The position numbers were made by a program, and so were the translations under genes. The notes below the pieces were generated by a model that was given only the letters and a program-made list of their open reading frames with translations, did not search any database and was not told the origin of the DNA. Positions 12,081 through 23,969 of a DNA stretch of 64,000 nt are shown in pieces; the first letter of the stretch is position 1; each line of letters starts with the position of its first letter. The stretch comes from Tyto alba (lineage: Eukaryota; Chordata; Aves; Strigiformes; Tytonidae), in assembly GCF_018691265.1 (NCBI RefSeq), contig NW_024881277.1, positions 6,781,599 to 6,845,598 on the forward strand, in the 5' to 3' direction.

Positions 12081-13316
12081 GAACGTTTGTTTCTGTGTTA
12101 GTTGCTTCAATCAATTGTAAAGGAAGTTGGAAGAGGTGAAAGATGAAGGTATGTGTGCCTCTGAGTGCATTCACACTCCCTAGACATGCTCTGTGCCTTC
12201 TGAAAGGTGATAAATGCCTTCTTCTGAAGGGCAGCGTCGCTCATGCTTGCAGAACCCCTTCTGACTGCGCAGGTGAGATGCTCCCCAGGGCAGCTCCTTT
12301 CATTCTGTGCATTTGAAGGCAGGGGCCAGACAGCCAAGAAAGGGTGATGGAGCAGAGAGACACAATGCAAATTTGGACTTCTGACCTAATCCTTCTGTGT
12401 CCCTCTGAAGACAGATAAACAGCCTCTCTGAGCTGGGGTGAGAGGACCATGCTGGAAATGGTGGTTGCTATGTGCTGGTCTGTGGTGATTGCCCTGGGGC
12501 AGCTTCCCCGGGGTGCCCAGCGCACATGGGCACAGCCCAGCCCCTGCTCTGCTGGGCCTTCAGGTCTCTCACAGGAGCCTGAATGTGTGAGGACACTGCT
12601 GTGTGCCCCCACCCTGCACATTCACACATTTCCAGTCTTCACTGGTGGTTTCTCTTCTGGGCAATTTCCTGGGTATGCTCTTGAGAGCAACTCTGGAAGA
12701 AGACCTAAACCTTCCTGCATTGCCCTGAGGAGATCCCCTTGTCTGATGGAAACACTGTCCTGAAGGCCAGCTCTGTCACAGAAGTGCCCACTGCCTGTCC
12801 CTGCCTGTGGTCACAGAACTGCCACATCGTGGGACTGTGACCACGGCACAGAAGCTACTCAGATCATAGACCAATAAAAGGGCTCAGGAGCAGAAAGGGG
12901 AAGTTTAAAACCAGCAGCTTAGGAAAGATCAAGTGCATTTGCTTCCTGGAAGCACTGCTCTGCCAAGATGTTTTTCCCCTCCACCTCTGCACACAAGCAC
13001 TGATCCCAGTAGATCCAGAGAACAGCTTGGAGGAAGGATCTCAGAGAAATATATTGCTGCAGTATCCTTTATTTTGTTTAAACACAAAGAGAGCATGGGT
13101 CCTCATTTACAAAGTCTCTCAGTCACACAAATCTTGATAGATGCCAAATTATAAAAGCGACAAATAATCACACTTCTTTGTAGAGAATATTATGTAAAGT
13201 AAAACAAACAAACAAAAAAAATCAACTCCCAAACCCCAACAGAACCTACATACTGTGCCCTCCTTTGTAATGAGTTACATTTCAAGTTATTCACAAAATA
13301 CATGTAATTTATTGTT
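12081..13316. other. No gene recognised
   Basis: Intergenic sequence 3' of the OR14-like pseudogene at 13.3 kb. I see no conserved reading frame, RNA gene or clear repeat; a short A/C-rich stretch lies at 13,200-13,220. Confidence 0.4.
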
Positions 13317-14262
13317 TCAGAAATTCATGCCTGTTATCAGTTCCCTCAGGGCATCTTTGATCTCCTGGTTCCTCATGCTGTAGATGAGGGGGTTCACTGC
13401 TGGAGGCATCACCGAGTACAGAAATGACACCACCAGGTCCAGAGATGGGGAGGAGATGGAGGGGGGCTTCAGGTAGGCAAAGATGGCAGTGCTGACAAAC
13501 AGGGAGACCACGGCCAGGTGAGGGAGGCACGTGGAAAAGGCTTTGTGCCGTCCCTGCTCAGAGGGGATCCTCAGCACGGCCCTGAAGATCTGCACATAGG
13601 AAAAAAGAATGAAAACAAAACACCCAAAATGCTAAACAGACACTAACCACAATAATCACAACTTCCCTGAGGTAGGAATCTGAGCAGGAGAGCTTGAGGA
13701 TCTGGGGGATTTCACAGAAGAACTGGTCCACAGCATTGCCTCCGCAGAGGGGTAGGGAAAATGTGTTGGCAGTGTGCAGGAGAGAATAGAGCAGCCCAGT
13801 GCCCCAGGCAGCTGCTGCCATGTGGACACAAGCTCTGCTGCCCAGGAGGGTCCCGTAGTGCAGGGGTTGGCAGATGGCAACGTAGCGGTCATAGGCCATG
13901 ATGGTGAGAAGAGAAAACTCTGCTGAAATGAAGAAAATAAAGAAAAAGATCTGGGCAGCACATCCCAAGTAGGAGATGTCCCTGGTGTCCCAGAGGGTGT
14001 TGGCCATGGCTTTGGGGAGAGTGGTGGAGATGGAGCCCAGGTCAAGGAGGGAGAGGTTGAGGAGGAAGAAGTACATGGGGGTGTGGAGGTGGTGGTCGCA
14101 GGCGATGGCGGTGATGATGAGGCCGTTTCCCAGGAGGGCAGCCAGGTAGATGCCCAGGAAGAGCCAGAAGTAGAAGAGCTGCAGCTCCCGTCTGTCTGCA
14201 AATGCCAGGAGGAGGAACTCAGGTGATGGAGCTGCTGTTGAAAAATTGCTTCCACTGGTCAT
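13317..14262 (-). pseudogene. OR14-like olfactory receptor, one-base frameshift
   Basis: Near full-length odorant GPCR of about 314 residues if the frame were intact, the normal OR size. Visible in order: TM1 'GNGLIITAIACDHHLHTPMY', TM2 with 'LSLLDLGSIS', TM3 ending in 'MAYDRYVAICQPLHY', EC2 with the three Cys and 'FFCEIPQILKLSCSD', then TM6 'KAFSTCLPHL' and TM7 'NPLIYSMRNQEIKDAL'. An extra base in the A-run at 13,626-13,629 (four A against three in the sister copy) shifts the frame in TM5. The first dozen residues also read in a different frame from the sister copy, and its ATG is replaced by GTG. Being a homopolymer indel, the TM5 shift could be a sequencing error. Single coding exon, minus strand. 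Confidence 0.93.
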
Positions 14263-16600
14263 TGGGCACTGTCCACAGGAGGAAAAGACATTGAAATGTT
14301 AGTGTAGACTTGTCTGAGATAAAACCTACTTCATATCCTCTCAGTGACTGCCTCTCCCTTTTAACCAAGTCCTCTGGCTCTGCTGTGAGCTCTGGAGGAG
14401 TCAGTCCTGCCAGACAGCCATAGATAAATCAGAACATGGGTGATCACAGATTAAATCCACTCATGTTCAGCATTTTTGCTCCCAATTCACCTTACTGCAA
14501 GGCATAGCTGTGGGGATATTGGATTTTTTAAACCGTTTTTGTTGCACCACTACACATGAGGAGTGGTTTTAAGGCAGAAATTTATGGCATTTCTGCTGAA
14601 CTCCTACTGAAACATTGTATGTTTTGAGAGACCAAGGGGCTGTCCTGAAATTCAGAGTGAGGAGAGTTGCTCTGTCCATCAGCCCTGGTCTCATCTGACC
14701 CTGTGCTGACACCGTTTTGAGCTGGATGATGGAAACAGGGCACTGCTGGGACTAGAGGAATCCAGTCTCCAAGCACAGCTCTCCAAAGCCCTCAGCCCCT
14801 CTCATCACACCTGAGGAGGATCTCAGCTCTCCCCTCCCAGCCAGGGACACAGAGGGCTCATTGCAGCTGCCTGTGTGCAGACGCCCAGCAGCATTTCCAT
14901 GGCCTTAACACTGAGGTGTTTCCTCCCTGGGGCTGCTGGATAACACAGAGATGTCCTGGGAAAGCTGTGCCCACCTGGAGAGAAACCTGCAGCCCAGCAT
15001 GAGCCCCTCAGAGCAAGAGTTGAATGTCCTAAAATGGAAGGTGTCCTGAAGAGAGAATTAGGTCCTTTATTTTCCCCTGATCCCACAGATTATGAGGAGA
15101 CTTTACTCCCATGGACACATCTGCACAGCAGGACCCACAGGGTTGGGCTCTGAAACTGCAGCTGAACCCTGTACCCCCCATCCCAGTAAGTCCAGGGATA
15201 ACAGTAAGAGGGAGTAGATACAGGAAGGCAAAAATGGAGAAATTCCCGAATGCTGGAACTGCTGCTAGAGGGAGAAAGGGACAGGCAGTTAGGTATTGAG
15301 TAAGTTTTCCTCTTCAAGGGTGAGGCTGCTGAAAAGGTGCCCCATGGCCATTTAGGGTAGAGGCTGTGTTGAGTGGGAGGAGGAGAGCAGGGGTTTGCTC
15401 AATGGAAGGCATCTGAACTGAAGGACTTGGCAGGGAGGAACTCAAATCCCCCCCACCCATGGTGTTCTGGGAGCAACCCTTTCTGCCTCCCTGTCCATGT
15501 CTCTGATACCTGGGGTTGTCTGTGCTGGGACCTGCTTTTGTGTTTCCTTATCTCCTCCCTTTCAGTGCTTCCAGCCCCCGTTCCCACCTGCTGTGTGCTC
15601 AGCTCTGCCCTGCAGACCCCTCCTGGCAGCAGGACACTTCCCAGGGACAACTCTGTGTGTGCAGGGTCTCAGGAGCAGCTCAGAAAAGTGCTAATGAGAA
15701 CTGGGATCTGAGTGCCTTCTCCACAATAAATAAATAATCTAAGCATTCCACCCAGTCAAACAAGAAATCTCAAAGAGTCGCTGCATTTCAAGTGCAGTCT
15801 TGATATCCTTCTTCAGAAGGACCCTCTGCAAAAGCCCTCAGAGTGATCTGGAGCTGTGAGCATCCCTGATCCACACAGCAGCAGCTTCTGGAGAGCAGAA
15901 GGAGCCTGCCCTGGCGGGGGTCTCTCCTTACCCCCACAGCTTCTCCCCACAGCGCTGTGGGGAGCTCCCCGGGCAGGCTGAGTGCTGACCCTGGCAGGCA
16001 GCAGAGTCCCTGCCCCAGCACACAGCCCCCTGGGGTGCAGGGACCCTGCTGGGAAGGACAGCCCTGGGCACCCCTGCCTGCACACCCGGCTGCACACCCT
16101 GCAGCCGGCCCCGCCAGAAGGCAGCCCTCATGCCCTGGCCCTCGCAGGGGGCACCAGGGAAGCCCTGCTCGGGAGCAGATCCTCCTCCTCCTCCTCCTCC
16201 TTCTCCTCCTCACCTCCTCTAGGCAGGAGGCAGATTCCTGGTGGCTCTGCCGCCCTTCCCCAGATCCCTCCCCGAGCTGCAGCTGCATTGCCCTGCACCT
16301 CCAGACTTACTGTGGCCAGGGCCCTGACGCTTTCTCCTCCTCGGAGCTCTCAGCAGCCTCCCAGCCCAGGCTGCCTTGAAGCTGTGTGTGCCTCGCTGCT
16401 CTGCCCTGGGTGCCTGCAGGCAGTGCCCTCAGCCCTGCTGCGCTTTGCAGAGGAGCTGCTCCTGGGCAGAGCTGTCTCTCTGCAGCGCTGCCCACTTGCC
16501 AGGAGCTCCCTCCGGCCCAGGAGCCCGGCCCAGCTCAGCACCACAGCAACAGCCCAAGGCACTTTAATGACCCCTCAGGAGGGTTTGGTGCCAACTCCAT
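14263..16600. repeat. OR14 upstream module, copy A (inverted relative to 29,700-32,083)
   Basis: This DNA upstream of the OR14-like pseudogene is the reverse complement of the DNA upstream of the gene at 32.1 kb. The closest match is 15,890-16,560 against 29,800-30,470, including a CTC/GAG triplet run (about 16,180-16,210). Weaker matches are at 15,440-15,650 and 15,110-15,260. The long Pro/Ala/Leu-rich frames in it arise from GC-rich composition. It probably holds the OR promoter and 5' untranslated exons, though I cannot place them. Confidence 0.7.
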
Positions 16601-16689
16601 GAACATCAAACACAGAGAAGCTGAAGAAACCTCTGAAGAATTAAAAGTTTTATTCAAACTCTAAAGTTTCTTGTGGCTTTAATTGTATC

Positions 16690-17480
16690 CACTGAGGACA
16701 CTATTGACAAAGCCTCCCCAGTGTCCTGTTAGAGCAGAAATCTGAAGGCAGTTATGAGAAGTCGGAAACAAAAAGGGTAAGTTGTCTCTGATGCTGAGTA
16801 ATCCTCAATTTGTTGCATTAAGCCAAAGTTCCAAGTCCTAAGCCCATTAACCAAATGGCCAAGCCATGACCCCCAGCCCCTGGGAAGGGAGATCCTGTCC
16901 CTCTCACATTCCTCAGGGCTCTTCCTGGGGTAGGGGGTATGGAGATGTGCACCTCCCAGGCTCCTGAGGATGCACAAGGAGGCCATGAGGCCCCTGTGCT
17001 GCAAGGGACTGTGCCTCCTCACAGGCATCAGTGTCAGGGACAGCATACATAGCCAAAATCGTGATGGGGTTGACTTTACTGGAGGCTTTCAGCTTTCCCA
17101 CAGCCCTCTGTCATCTCCACCACAGGCTGTCCTATGGGGTTGCATCCCCTGCGCCTCTTTCCCTGCAGGCTGTCCTCATCCCCACAGCTCTCTCACCATG
17201 CTCCTCCCGAGCATCTTCATTTCTTTCCTGACATTTCACCATGCTCCCTGGCTCTTCCTGGAAAAACAAAGCCTTGTTCTGATCCGTACTCCTCCTGGGT
17301 CATGTGTTGCACCACAGCATTTATCCTGTTGTCCAGTCTGGACTTCCCAGATGCACAGTATGACATTATTTCTTTCTCATGCTGTTTTCCACTGTGAAGA
17401 AAAAGTCCACCGTCTCTCAAACCACCCTTCAAGGGTTCTTGGGCTACTCCTAAACTGTCCCAAGTCTCCACAACACTTAT
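16690..17480. repeat. OR-flank block delta, copy 2
   Basis: Diverged direct copy of 10,270-11,050 and inverted copy of 23,970-24,390. Its right part overlaps the beginning of block alpha copy 2. No gene is supported. Confidence 0.55.
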
Positions 17481-18440
17481 CTCAGAATGTTTATATCTAA
17501 GCATATTGGACATGTGCTTGAGTCCTCTAAACCCCATCTTGGGGTGATGTCTGGGCACTCTTAAAGGTGTTTGGAGATGAAAACATAGTGGTTCCAGGTC
17601 AAGAAAGATGGAGTGATACTTTTCACCAGGATCTGTATTAGAAGGATAAGCGGCAATGGTGTTAAAATGAAAGAGGGTAGATTTAGATTTGAAATAAGGA
17701 AGAAATGTTTTACGATGAGGATACTGAGATACTGAAACAGGTTGCCTAGAGAAGTTCCAGGGAGAGGAAATTCACCACTTCTCTGGGCAACCTCTTCCAG
17801 TGTTTATCTACCCTCATAGTAAAGAATTTCCTCCTTTTATCTAATCTAAATCTACCCTCTTTCAGTTTAAACCCATTACCCTTTGTCCTATTCCTGCAAT
17901 CCCTGATAAATAGTCCTTCCCCATCTTTCCTGTAGCACTGTTTAAGTCCTGGAAGGCCACTAGAATTTCTCCCTTGGAGCCTTTTTCTTCTTCAGTCTGA
18001 ACAACACAAACTCTCTCAGCCTGTCCTCACAAGGGAGGTGTTCCAGCCCCCCCGTCATCTTCACGGCCTCCTCTGGACCTGCTTGAGCATGTCCATGCCC
18101 TTTTTATGTTTGGATCATGAGAGCTGGAAGCCAGACTACAGGGCCGGTCTCATGAGAGCAGAGCAAATGGGAGAATCCCTCACCTTGACCTGCTAGCCAC
18201 ACTTCTCTTGATGCAGCCCAGGACACGGTTGGTTTTCTGGCCTGCGAATGCACATTGCTGGCTCACAATCAGTTTTCCATGAACTACCACCCCAAGTCCT
18301 TCTCCGCAGGGCTGCTCTCAATCCACTCCTTGCCCAGCATCTATTTGTATGTGAGGTTGTCCCAAGCCATGGGTAGGACCTTGAACTTGGCCTTGTTGAA
18401 CTTCATGAGGTCTGTATGGGCCCACTTCTCCAGCCTGTCC
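17080..18440. repeat. OR-cluster flank block alpha, copy 2
   Basis: Direct diverged copy of 1-1,330, including the head-to-head CR1 pair. The shared order of anonymous flank, plus-strand CR1 and minus-strand CR1 shows that one segment was duplicated after both CR1 insertions. Confidence 0.7.
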
Positions 18441-18830
18441 AGGTTCCTCTGGATGGCATCCTTTCCCTCCAAGCATGTCACCACACCACACAGTTTGGTG
18501 GCATCTGTGAACTTGCTGAGGATGCACTCGATCCTGCTGTCCATGACGGCAACAAAGATGTCAATCAATACCAGACCCAACTCCAACCCCTGAGGAATTC
18601 CCCTCATCTCTGTTCTCCAATTGGATGTTGAGCCTGTGACCTCAGCACTTTGAGTTCGACCCCCCAACCAATTCTTTATCCACCGAGTGGTCTATCCGCC
18701 AAATCACCACCTCTCCAACTCTAGACGAGGATGTCATGCAGGACCGTGTCAAGTGCTTTGCACAAGTCCACATAGATGACATCAGTTTCCCTTCCAACTG
18801 TTCTTTGGTGAGGCCAGCAACAGGGAAGAC
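17617..18830 (-). mobile_element. CR1 fragments, short plus piece then longer minus piece
   Basis: About 17,617-17,765 is CR1 in plus orientation and 17,766-18,830 is CR1 in minus orientation, reaching further into ORF2 than the copy at 640-1,330. The minus frame at 18,341-18,667 encodes reverse-transcriptase C-terminal sequence ('KFTDATKLCG' in place of the FADD-type box). Frameshifts and stops make it non-functional. Confidence 0.85.
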
Positions 18831-18870
18831 CAGTGTGTGTGCATGTCATGTTGGTGTGTCTGCCAGTGGG

Positions 18871-19364
18871 TGTAACTCATGGTCTGAGCCTGGTCAGGCA
18901 GCCAAACACCACACAGCTCCCACCTGGGAATGGGGAAGGAAGCAGAGGGGCAAAGGGAGACTCACGGGTTGAGATAGGAACAGTTGAATAATGGTGATAA
19001 AATAATACAGTGGCAGTATGAACGGATAATGTACAGTGCAATTGCTCACCACCTGCCGACTGACACCCAGCTGGCTCCCGGCCAGCGATCCTGAAACACA
19101 AAGATGCCGCGACCACAATCCCAAAAGTGAGAGTGTGCCCCTTCCCGCCCACCCCTCCTTTATATGGTGAGCGTAACGTCACATGACATGGAATATTGGC
19201 CAATCCAGGCCCGCTGCTCCAGCTGTGTTTCCTCTCTGCTTCTTGTGAGCCTGTGCACAGGCAGGACACGGGGAGCTGGAGAGTCCCTGAAATCTCCGTG
19301 TGCATCAACACTCCTCCAGCTACCAAAAAGGAACATGAACTCTATTCCAGTCTGAACCAGGACC
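18871..19364 (-). mobile_element. 3' LTR of the ERVL-type provirus
   Basis: An LTR of the same family as 11,188-11,788 and 20,680-21,159. A minus-strand TATA-like box lies at about 19,157-19,165 and the outer edge is worn, with 'tgtaactcatggtctgagcc' where the sister LTR has TGTCGTGGTTTAAACC. The polypurine tract just inside it identifies it as the 3' LTR of a minus-strand element. Confidence 0.8.
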
Positions 19365-20249
19365 GTGTCCACCCCTTGTTCCATATCCTTTGCATTATCC
19401 TCAGGTTCCATATTTCCTAATACAGTCTAATAAATTACTGTCCTTTTCCCTGGTCTTAGGCATGTGCACACAGATATAATTCCCTTAGCCCATGGGCCAT
19501 CTTAAGCCCATACGTGGAATTACCTTTTCCCAAGGACCTGGGTGCACTTGGCCCTTGCAGTCTATATACTGCAGAATGTATCGTGAGTTCATTTGGTCCA
19601 TAGCTTCAGGTTCCATCTGTCCTAACAGTCTCTTAAGGCAGGAGGAGGGATTCTCAGTTGGTAGGGCACAGGTGTCCTTGGGCCTGGCAGGAGGATGGCA
19701 TGCAGTCTCTGTTGCAGTTGGAGCTGGTGGCTGATGCATCTGACGCTGTCTGTATTCAGTCTGCAGCAGGCGCTGGGTATCAGTTGCTGAAACGAATCGT
19801 GACTTTATCAAAGTTCGTGTTTTTCTTCATGAATATGATGCCATTAGCATAATATGTGTCAACCATAGCAATGCATTTATAGGGTTGTTTGGTGATTAAT
19901 GTAATACAGTTTATTGGCTATTTTCACCTAACATTAAGTCCCCTTGAGGCACACATCGGACATCCTCATCCTTCTGCATTGCCCACCAAGTGCACCCAGG
20001 TCCTTGGGCAAAGGAAATCCTACGTATGGGCCTACTTTTACCTGAAGGTAGGAGTAACCCAAATAGTCTTCCCCAGCATGTTCTTAAGGTGCACTACTGG
20101 GACTCTATCTCCATCTGCAGTATGTAGAATTTTGACTGGGCAGGGCCATCCTGGTTGGTAGATGCTCTAGTTTTGACTAACCAGGTGGGCTTTGCTAAAT
20201 GTCTGTCCCAGTGTTTAAAAGTTCTTCTTCTCATTGCTCTCAGCATGGT

Positions 20250-20665
20250 CTTTAGTAGCCCATTGTACCACTCAATTTTCCCAGAGGCTGGTGCATGGTA
20301 GGGGATGTGATATACCCCCTCAATGCCATGTTCTTTTGCCAGGTGTTTATGAGATTATTTAAAAAATGAGTGCCATTATCTGACTCAATTCTTTCTGGGG
20401 TACCATGTTGCCACAGGACTTGTTTTTCAAGGCCCAGAATAGTGTTCTGGGCAGTGGCATGGGGCACGGCCTATGTCTCCACCCACCCGGTAGTTGCTTC
20501 CACCATTGTGAGCACATAAAGTTTGACATGCCAAGTATTGTGGAAGCGTGATGTAATCACTCTGCCAGGCCTCCCCATATCTATATTTTAACCATAGCCC
20601 TCGATACCAAAGAGGTTTTAACCTCTTGGCTTGCCTGATTGCAGCATGTATCACATTCATGGATA
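20250..20665 (-). pseudogene. Retroviral integrase remnant (ERVL pol)
   Basis: Two overlapping minus-strand frames (20,427-20,660 and 20,252-20,467) together show the end of the zinc-binding region and part of the integrase catalytic core, with the recognisable motif 'GTPERIESDNGTHF' around the second catalytic Asp. The reading frame shifts between them and further stops follow, so no integrase can be made. It lies immediately beside the 5' LTR because the rest of pol is deleted. Confidence 0.85.
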
Positions 20666-20679
20666 ACCTGTGTGACAGT

Positions 20680-21159
20680 TGTCGTGGTTTAAACCTGGTC
20701 AGCAGCTAAAACGCCACGCAGCTGCTCACCCACCCTCCCCTCCACTTGGGAATGGGGAGGGAATCGGAGGGCAAAGGGAGACTCATGGGTTGAGATAAAA
20801 ACAGTTTAATAACAGTAACAGAATAATATGGTGACATGATGAATGGGTAACGTACAATACAGCTGCTCACCACCCGCGACCGACACCCACCTGCTCCCGG
20901 CCAGTGATCCCAAACACAAAGACCCTGTGGCAACACTCCCGGAAGTGAGAGCCCCTTCTGACCCACTCCTTCCTTTATATAGTGAGCGTAATGACATGGA
21001 ATATTGGCCAATCGGGGCCCAGCACTCCAGCTGTGCTCCCCCCACCCCCGCACACAGGCAAGGGCTCTCGGACCTGGAGAGCCTCTGGGGCCTCAGTGTG
21101 CTGCAGCTCTCCTCCCGCTGCCAAATGAACAGGAACTCTATTCCAGCCGAACCAGGACA
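20680..21159 (-). mobile_element. 5' LTR of the ERVL-type provirus
   Basis: A 480 bp LTR starting TGTCGTGGTTTAAACC and ending GAACCAGGACA on the plus strand. The minus-strand TATA box is at 20,973-20,982, in front of a region rich in AATAA-like signals at about 20,800-20,830. It is better preserved at its ends than its partner at 18,871. Confidence 0.85.
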
Positions 21160-21604
21160 GGGGCCCTGTGTGTAACTGCGTGTCTGTGTGCCTGTATGCC
21201 TGCATGAGAGAAGTGAAACGCAGCACAGCTGCGAAGTGAGTGCGGAGTTCTGATCCCTGCTTCCATGTCCTCCACGAGGAGAGTGGCCGGAGGCGAGAGA
21301 AGCGAGAAGTGTATGTCAGATTTTAAAACAGGATTGTTTGAGCCTGTGGTTAACTTTTGGTGCCCATACACAGACCCGAGGATTTTTCTTGTAATCCAAT
21401 CTTTGTTTTGGAATGCTTTGGTTGTGGACAAGACGTCTGGGTGGAATTTGGAGACGATTTCTGGTGTAGTAAATGTCAAGGGAAGTGGTCTGACTGGGAC
21501 AGAATTGAGCGCTCGGGTCAGCTTAGAAGAACGTATTGTGGGAACCTAGGAAACTTACAGAGGCAATAGAAGCAGAATGTGGATAAGCCCTCCCGGCTAA
21601 CAAT

Positions 21605-22021
21605 ATGGGAGGGAAACAGAGTGGGGGTATAGTGAAAAAGATCCCTCTGGGCTGCATCTTAGCCCATTGGAAGGAAATTGGAGGCACACCAGGTGGAAGT
21701 GTGAATAAAAGGACATTAACTAAATACTGTATCCAGTGGTGGCCCCTGTATAAATTAGATGACAGGGGGAAATGGCCCTTTAATGGAACCTTGAATTATA
21801 ATACTTTGTTGCAACTGATGTTGGTTTTGAGGAGAGAAGGAAAGTGGGATGAGGTCAGGTCTCATATGCAGACACTCCGAAATCACCCTGAGTATCAAAC
21901 TGATTGTGGATTAAAGAGCCCACAAGACCCAATGGTTTTGGCTCTAGAAAAGGAAAATATGAAAGAAGGATACTCCAGGACAAAATATTTAACCAGTCCC
22001 ATGCCCCAAATGGTGTTTTGA
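21605..22021 (+). pseudogene. gag matrix-like remnant
   Basis: An open frame of 138 codons starting Met-Gly, the usual myristoylation context of retroviral matrix. It has the Trp-rich motif 'YCIQWWPLYKLDD' that resembles N-terminal Gag of avian gammaretrovirus-like elements. It ends in a stop after unrelated sequence where the rest of gag is missing. It is a truncated relic; membrane-targeting activity of the remaining peptide is conceivable but unsupported. Confidence 0.7.
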
Positions 22022-22481
22022 GGTCACCATGGAAAAGGGTAAGACAGGGAGCTTATAACCCGCTTATAGAGAAACCGTTAGGGTTTCATAGCTTCACACA
22101 GTGGTTCTTACCCTGGTTTGGAGTTCGTGAGATGAAAAAGCCATGGTAAATATTTTGGCAGAAATGGAAATAATAGCAAACGCAACTACTGATGCCCTTT
22201 TATGTTTAGACCAGGAGGTAAAATCCCTGAAGGGAGTAGACTTTCAAAACAGAACGGCTCTAGATATAATCACAGCTCACATGGGAAGGGTGTGCACCTT
22301 GATCAATACAAGCTGTTGTATTTATGTAGATGAATCAAGTAGAACAGAGATTGACCTTCAGAAGATTTGGGAACACTCAAAAGTCTTACATCAGGTATCC
22401 CTGGATGATACCTCGTATGGGTTTTCTAACCTCTGGGAAAAGCTCACCTCTTGGCTACCTAATGTCGCAAAGCTTAAGTAG
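22022..22481 (+). pseudogene. env transmembrane-subunit remnant
   Basis: The frame ending at 22,481 contains the gamma-type CX6CC motif ('CTLINTSCC') after a heptad-like region, and a Trp-rich patch before the end, as in the transmembrane subunit of gammaretroviral Env. Upstream, 22,040-22,150 encodes a worn pre-TM segment in another frame ('QWFLPWFGV'). The surface subunit and the normal cleavage and fusion regions are absent, and the membrane anchor (about 22,482-22,540) is out of frame. Confidence 0.75.
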
Positions 22482-22675
22482 CTTTTTGTTGCAGTTATCG
22501 TGATTATTGTATTAGGATTATTGGTCTGTTGTGTGTTGCAATGATTTATGTGGATGGATAAACAAACTGGGAATACCGATGAGGAGTGGAAGAAACACAA
22601 ATTACAGCAAAACATTGAAAATGGCAAGTATTTTGCTAAAAGGAATGGTGCCATATAGCAAAAGAATTTGCAAGG

Positions 22676-22697
22676 GTAAAAAAAAAAGGGGGGGACT
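22676..22697 (+). promoter_or_regulatory. Polypurine tract of the gammaretrovirus-like element
   Basis: A run of A followed by seven G lies directly before the 3' LTR start, the position and composition expected for the plus-strand primer. Confidence 0.8.
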
Positions 22698-23234
22698 TGA
22701 TATAGAAAATAAACGCTTAGCAAAATAACTAGCAAGATAATGGGATACTTGGTTGCAAAAGACCTTGAAAGATAACAGGAAACGTCTTTACAAGAGGCCT
22801 CCATAGATAACAGGATATCCATCTGTTAATTAAGGCGTCTGCAAGAAGGAGCCATCTGGCTGGAGCCAGTTCTGCAGTTACTGGCTGAGGTAACTCAGCA
22901 TTCTGGGACAAAGCTTGAGAGTACATGGTGAAGAAGACCACGAGCCTTCCTCCAAAAGACCCCGGCCCACGACCACCGGATGGCAGTACGCATGTGGCAA
23001 GAGGAGGAGACTTAGGATAATGAATTCCCGGAAATAATTACAATAATCACACCTATTCTTAGAACTAATTGTAATAACCCAGCCTATACTAACGAATATG
23101 CATGTTTCTGTATCATAAATGATGCCTGCTTCATGATACGGTGTACAAGCTTGGAGGAGAGATCGCCCTTGTTCAATCACTGCAATAAACATACCTGCTT
23201 TATAACTCTTTGTGAATTGTAAAGTGTGTTTCCA
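22698..23234 (+). mobile_element. 3' LTR of the gammaretrovirus-like element
   Basis: Starts TGATATAG after the polypurine tract and carries an AATAAA polyadenylation signal at 23,184-23,189 near its end. The phrase 'aataaacatacctgctttac' type is shared with the LTR at 40.5-41.0 kb, so the two belong to related families. The right border is approximate. Confidence 0.75.
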
Positions 23235-23409
23235 CATGTCAGAAAACAGCATGAGAAAGACATAGCAGAACAAAGTACAGCAGGGGAGGTAGAGAATGGA
23301 GACAAAGAGAAAGAAATGTCACCACAAGGGCAGTGCTGTGCTGCAACAAGTCTCCCAGAGGGAGTCTGGAAGAGCCCACAGCTTGTGTTTCAAGGAACAA
23401 CCAGGAGGA

Positions 23410-23965
23410 TGGATAGATACTCAGCATTGTGCGGCCTCACCTTCGACACTGTGTGCAGTTCTGTGCTGCACAGTTTGAGAAGAACGTGAAGGTCCTCGAA
23501 TGCATCCAGAGGAGGGCAACAAAGCCGGTGACAGAGCTGGAAGGAATGTGCTATGAGGAGTGACTGAGGACTTTTGGTTTGCCTAGTTTGGAGAGGAGGA
23601 GGCTGAGGAGTGACCTCATTGCTCTCTGCAGCTTCCTGAGGGGGGACACGGAGTGGGAGGTGCTGATCTCTTCTCCCTGGTATCCAGTGATAGGACATGT
23701 GGGAACGGTTCAACGCTGTGCCAGGGGAGATTTAGACTGGACATGAGGAAGCATTTGTTTTACCGAGTGGGTGGACAAACACTGGAACAGGCTTCCCAGA
23801 GAGGTGGTCGATGCCCCAGGGTGGTCAGTGTTTAAGAGGCATTTGGACAATGCCATTCATGCCATGCTGTAACTTGGTCAGCCCTGAATGGGTCGGGCAG
23901 TTGGACTAGATGATGGTTGCAGGTCCCTCCCAACTGAAATAGCCTCGTCTATTCTATTCTCTACC
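23410..23965 (+). mobile_element. CR1 LINE 3' fragment
   Basis: CR1 in plus orientation from the ORF2 tail ('cagaggagggcaacaaagcc' region near 23,505-23,525) through the 3' UTR words 'ggttgcaggtccctcccaac' to a tail of 'tctattctattctct'. It is non-coding and 5'-truncated. Confidence 0.9.
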
Positions 23966-23969
23966 AGTG

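Larger units (their letters stand above)
18871..21159 (-). mobile_element. Internally deleted ERVL-type provirus
   Basis: Two LTRs of one family, both in minus orientation, enclose about 1.3 kb of internal sequence. In element order: 5' LTR 21,159-20,680, integrase remnant, unrecognised 3' internal region, a polypurine tract near 19,381-19,368 and 3' LTR 19,364-18,871. Gag, protease, reverse transcriptase and the primer-binding site are absent, and the 5' LTR joins the integrase region directly. The outer flanks (GTGGG and GGGGC) do not match as a target duplication, so a later rearrangement or a second LTR insertion is possible. It is an inactive fossil. Confidence 0.8.
21160..23234 (+). mobile_element. 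Gutted gammaretrovirus-like endogenous element
   Basis: A plus-strand element with leader, a matrix-like gag start, a jump straight to the end of env, a polypurine tract and a 3' LTR. Capsid, protease, polymerase and most of env are missing. No 5' LTR is present; the left side is occupied by the minus-strand ERVL element, whose LTR ends at 21,159. This suggests loss of the 5' part or insertion of the ERVL element nearby. The element cannot be infectious. Confidence 0.8.

Noticed and set aside
15788..16602. Pro/Ser/Cys-rich frames upstream of the OR14-like genes (also 29,721-30,618)
   Set aside because: Reading frames are not preserved between the two module copies, and composition explains them.
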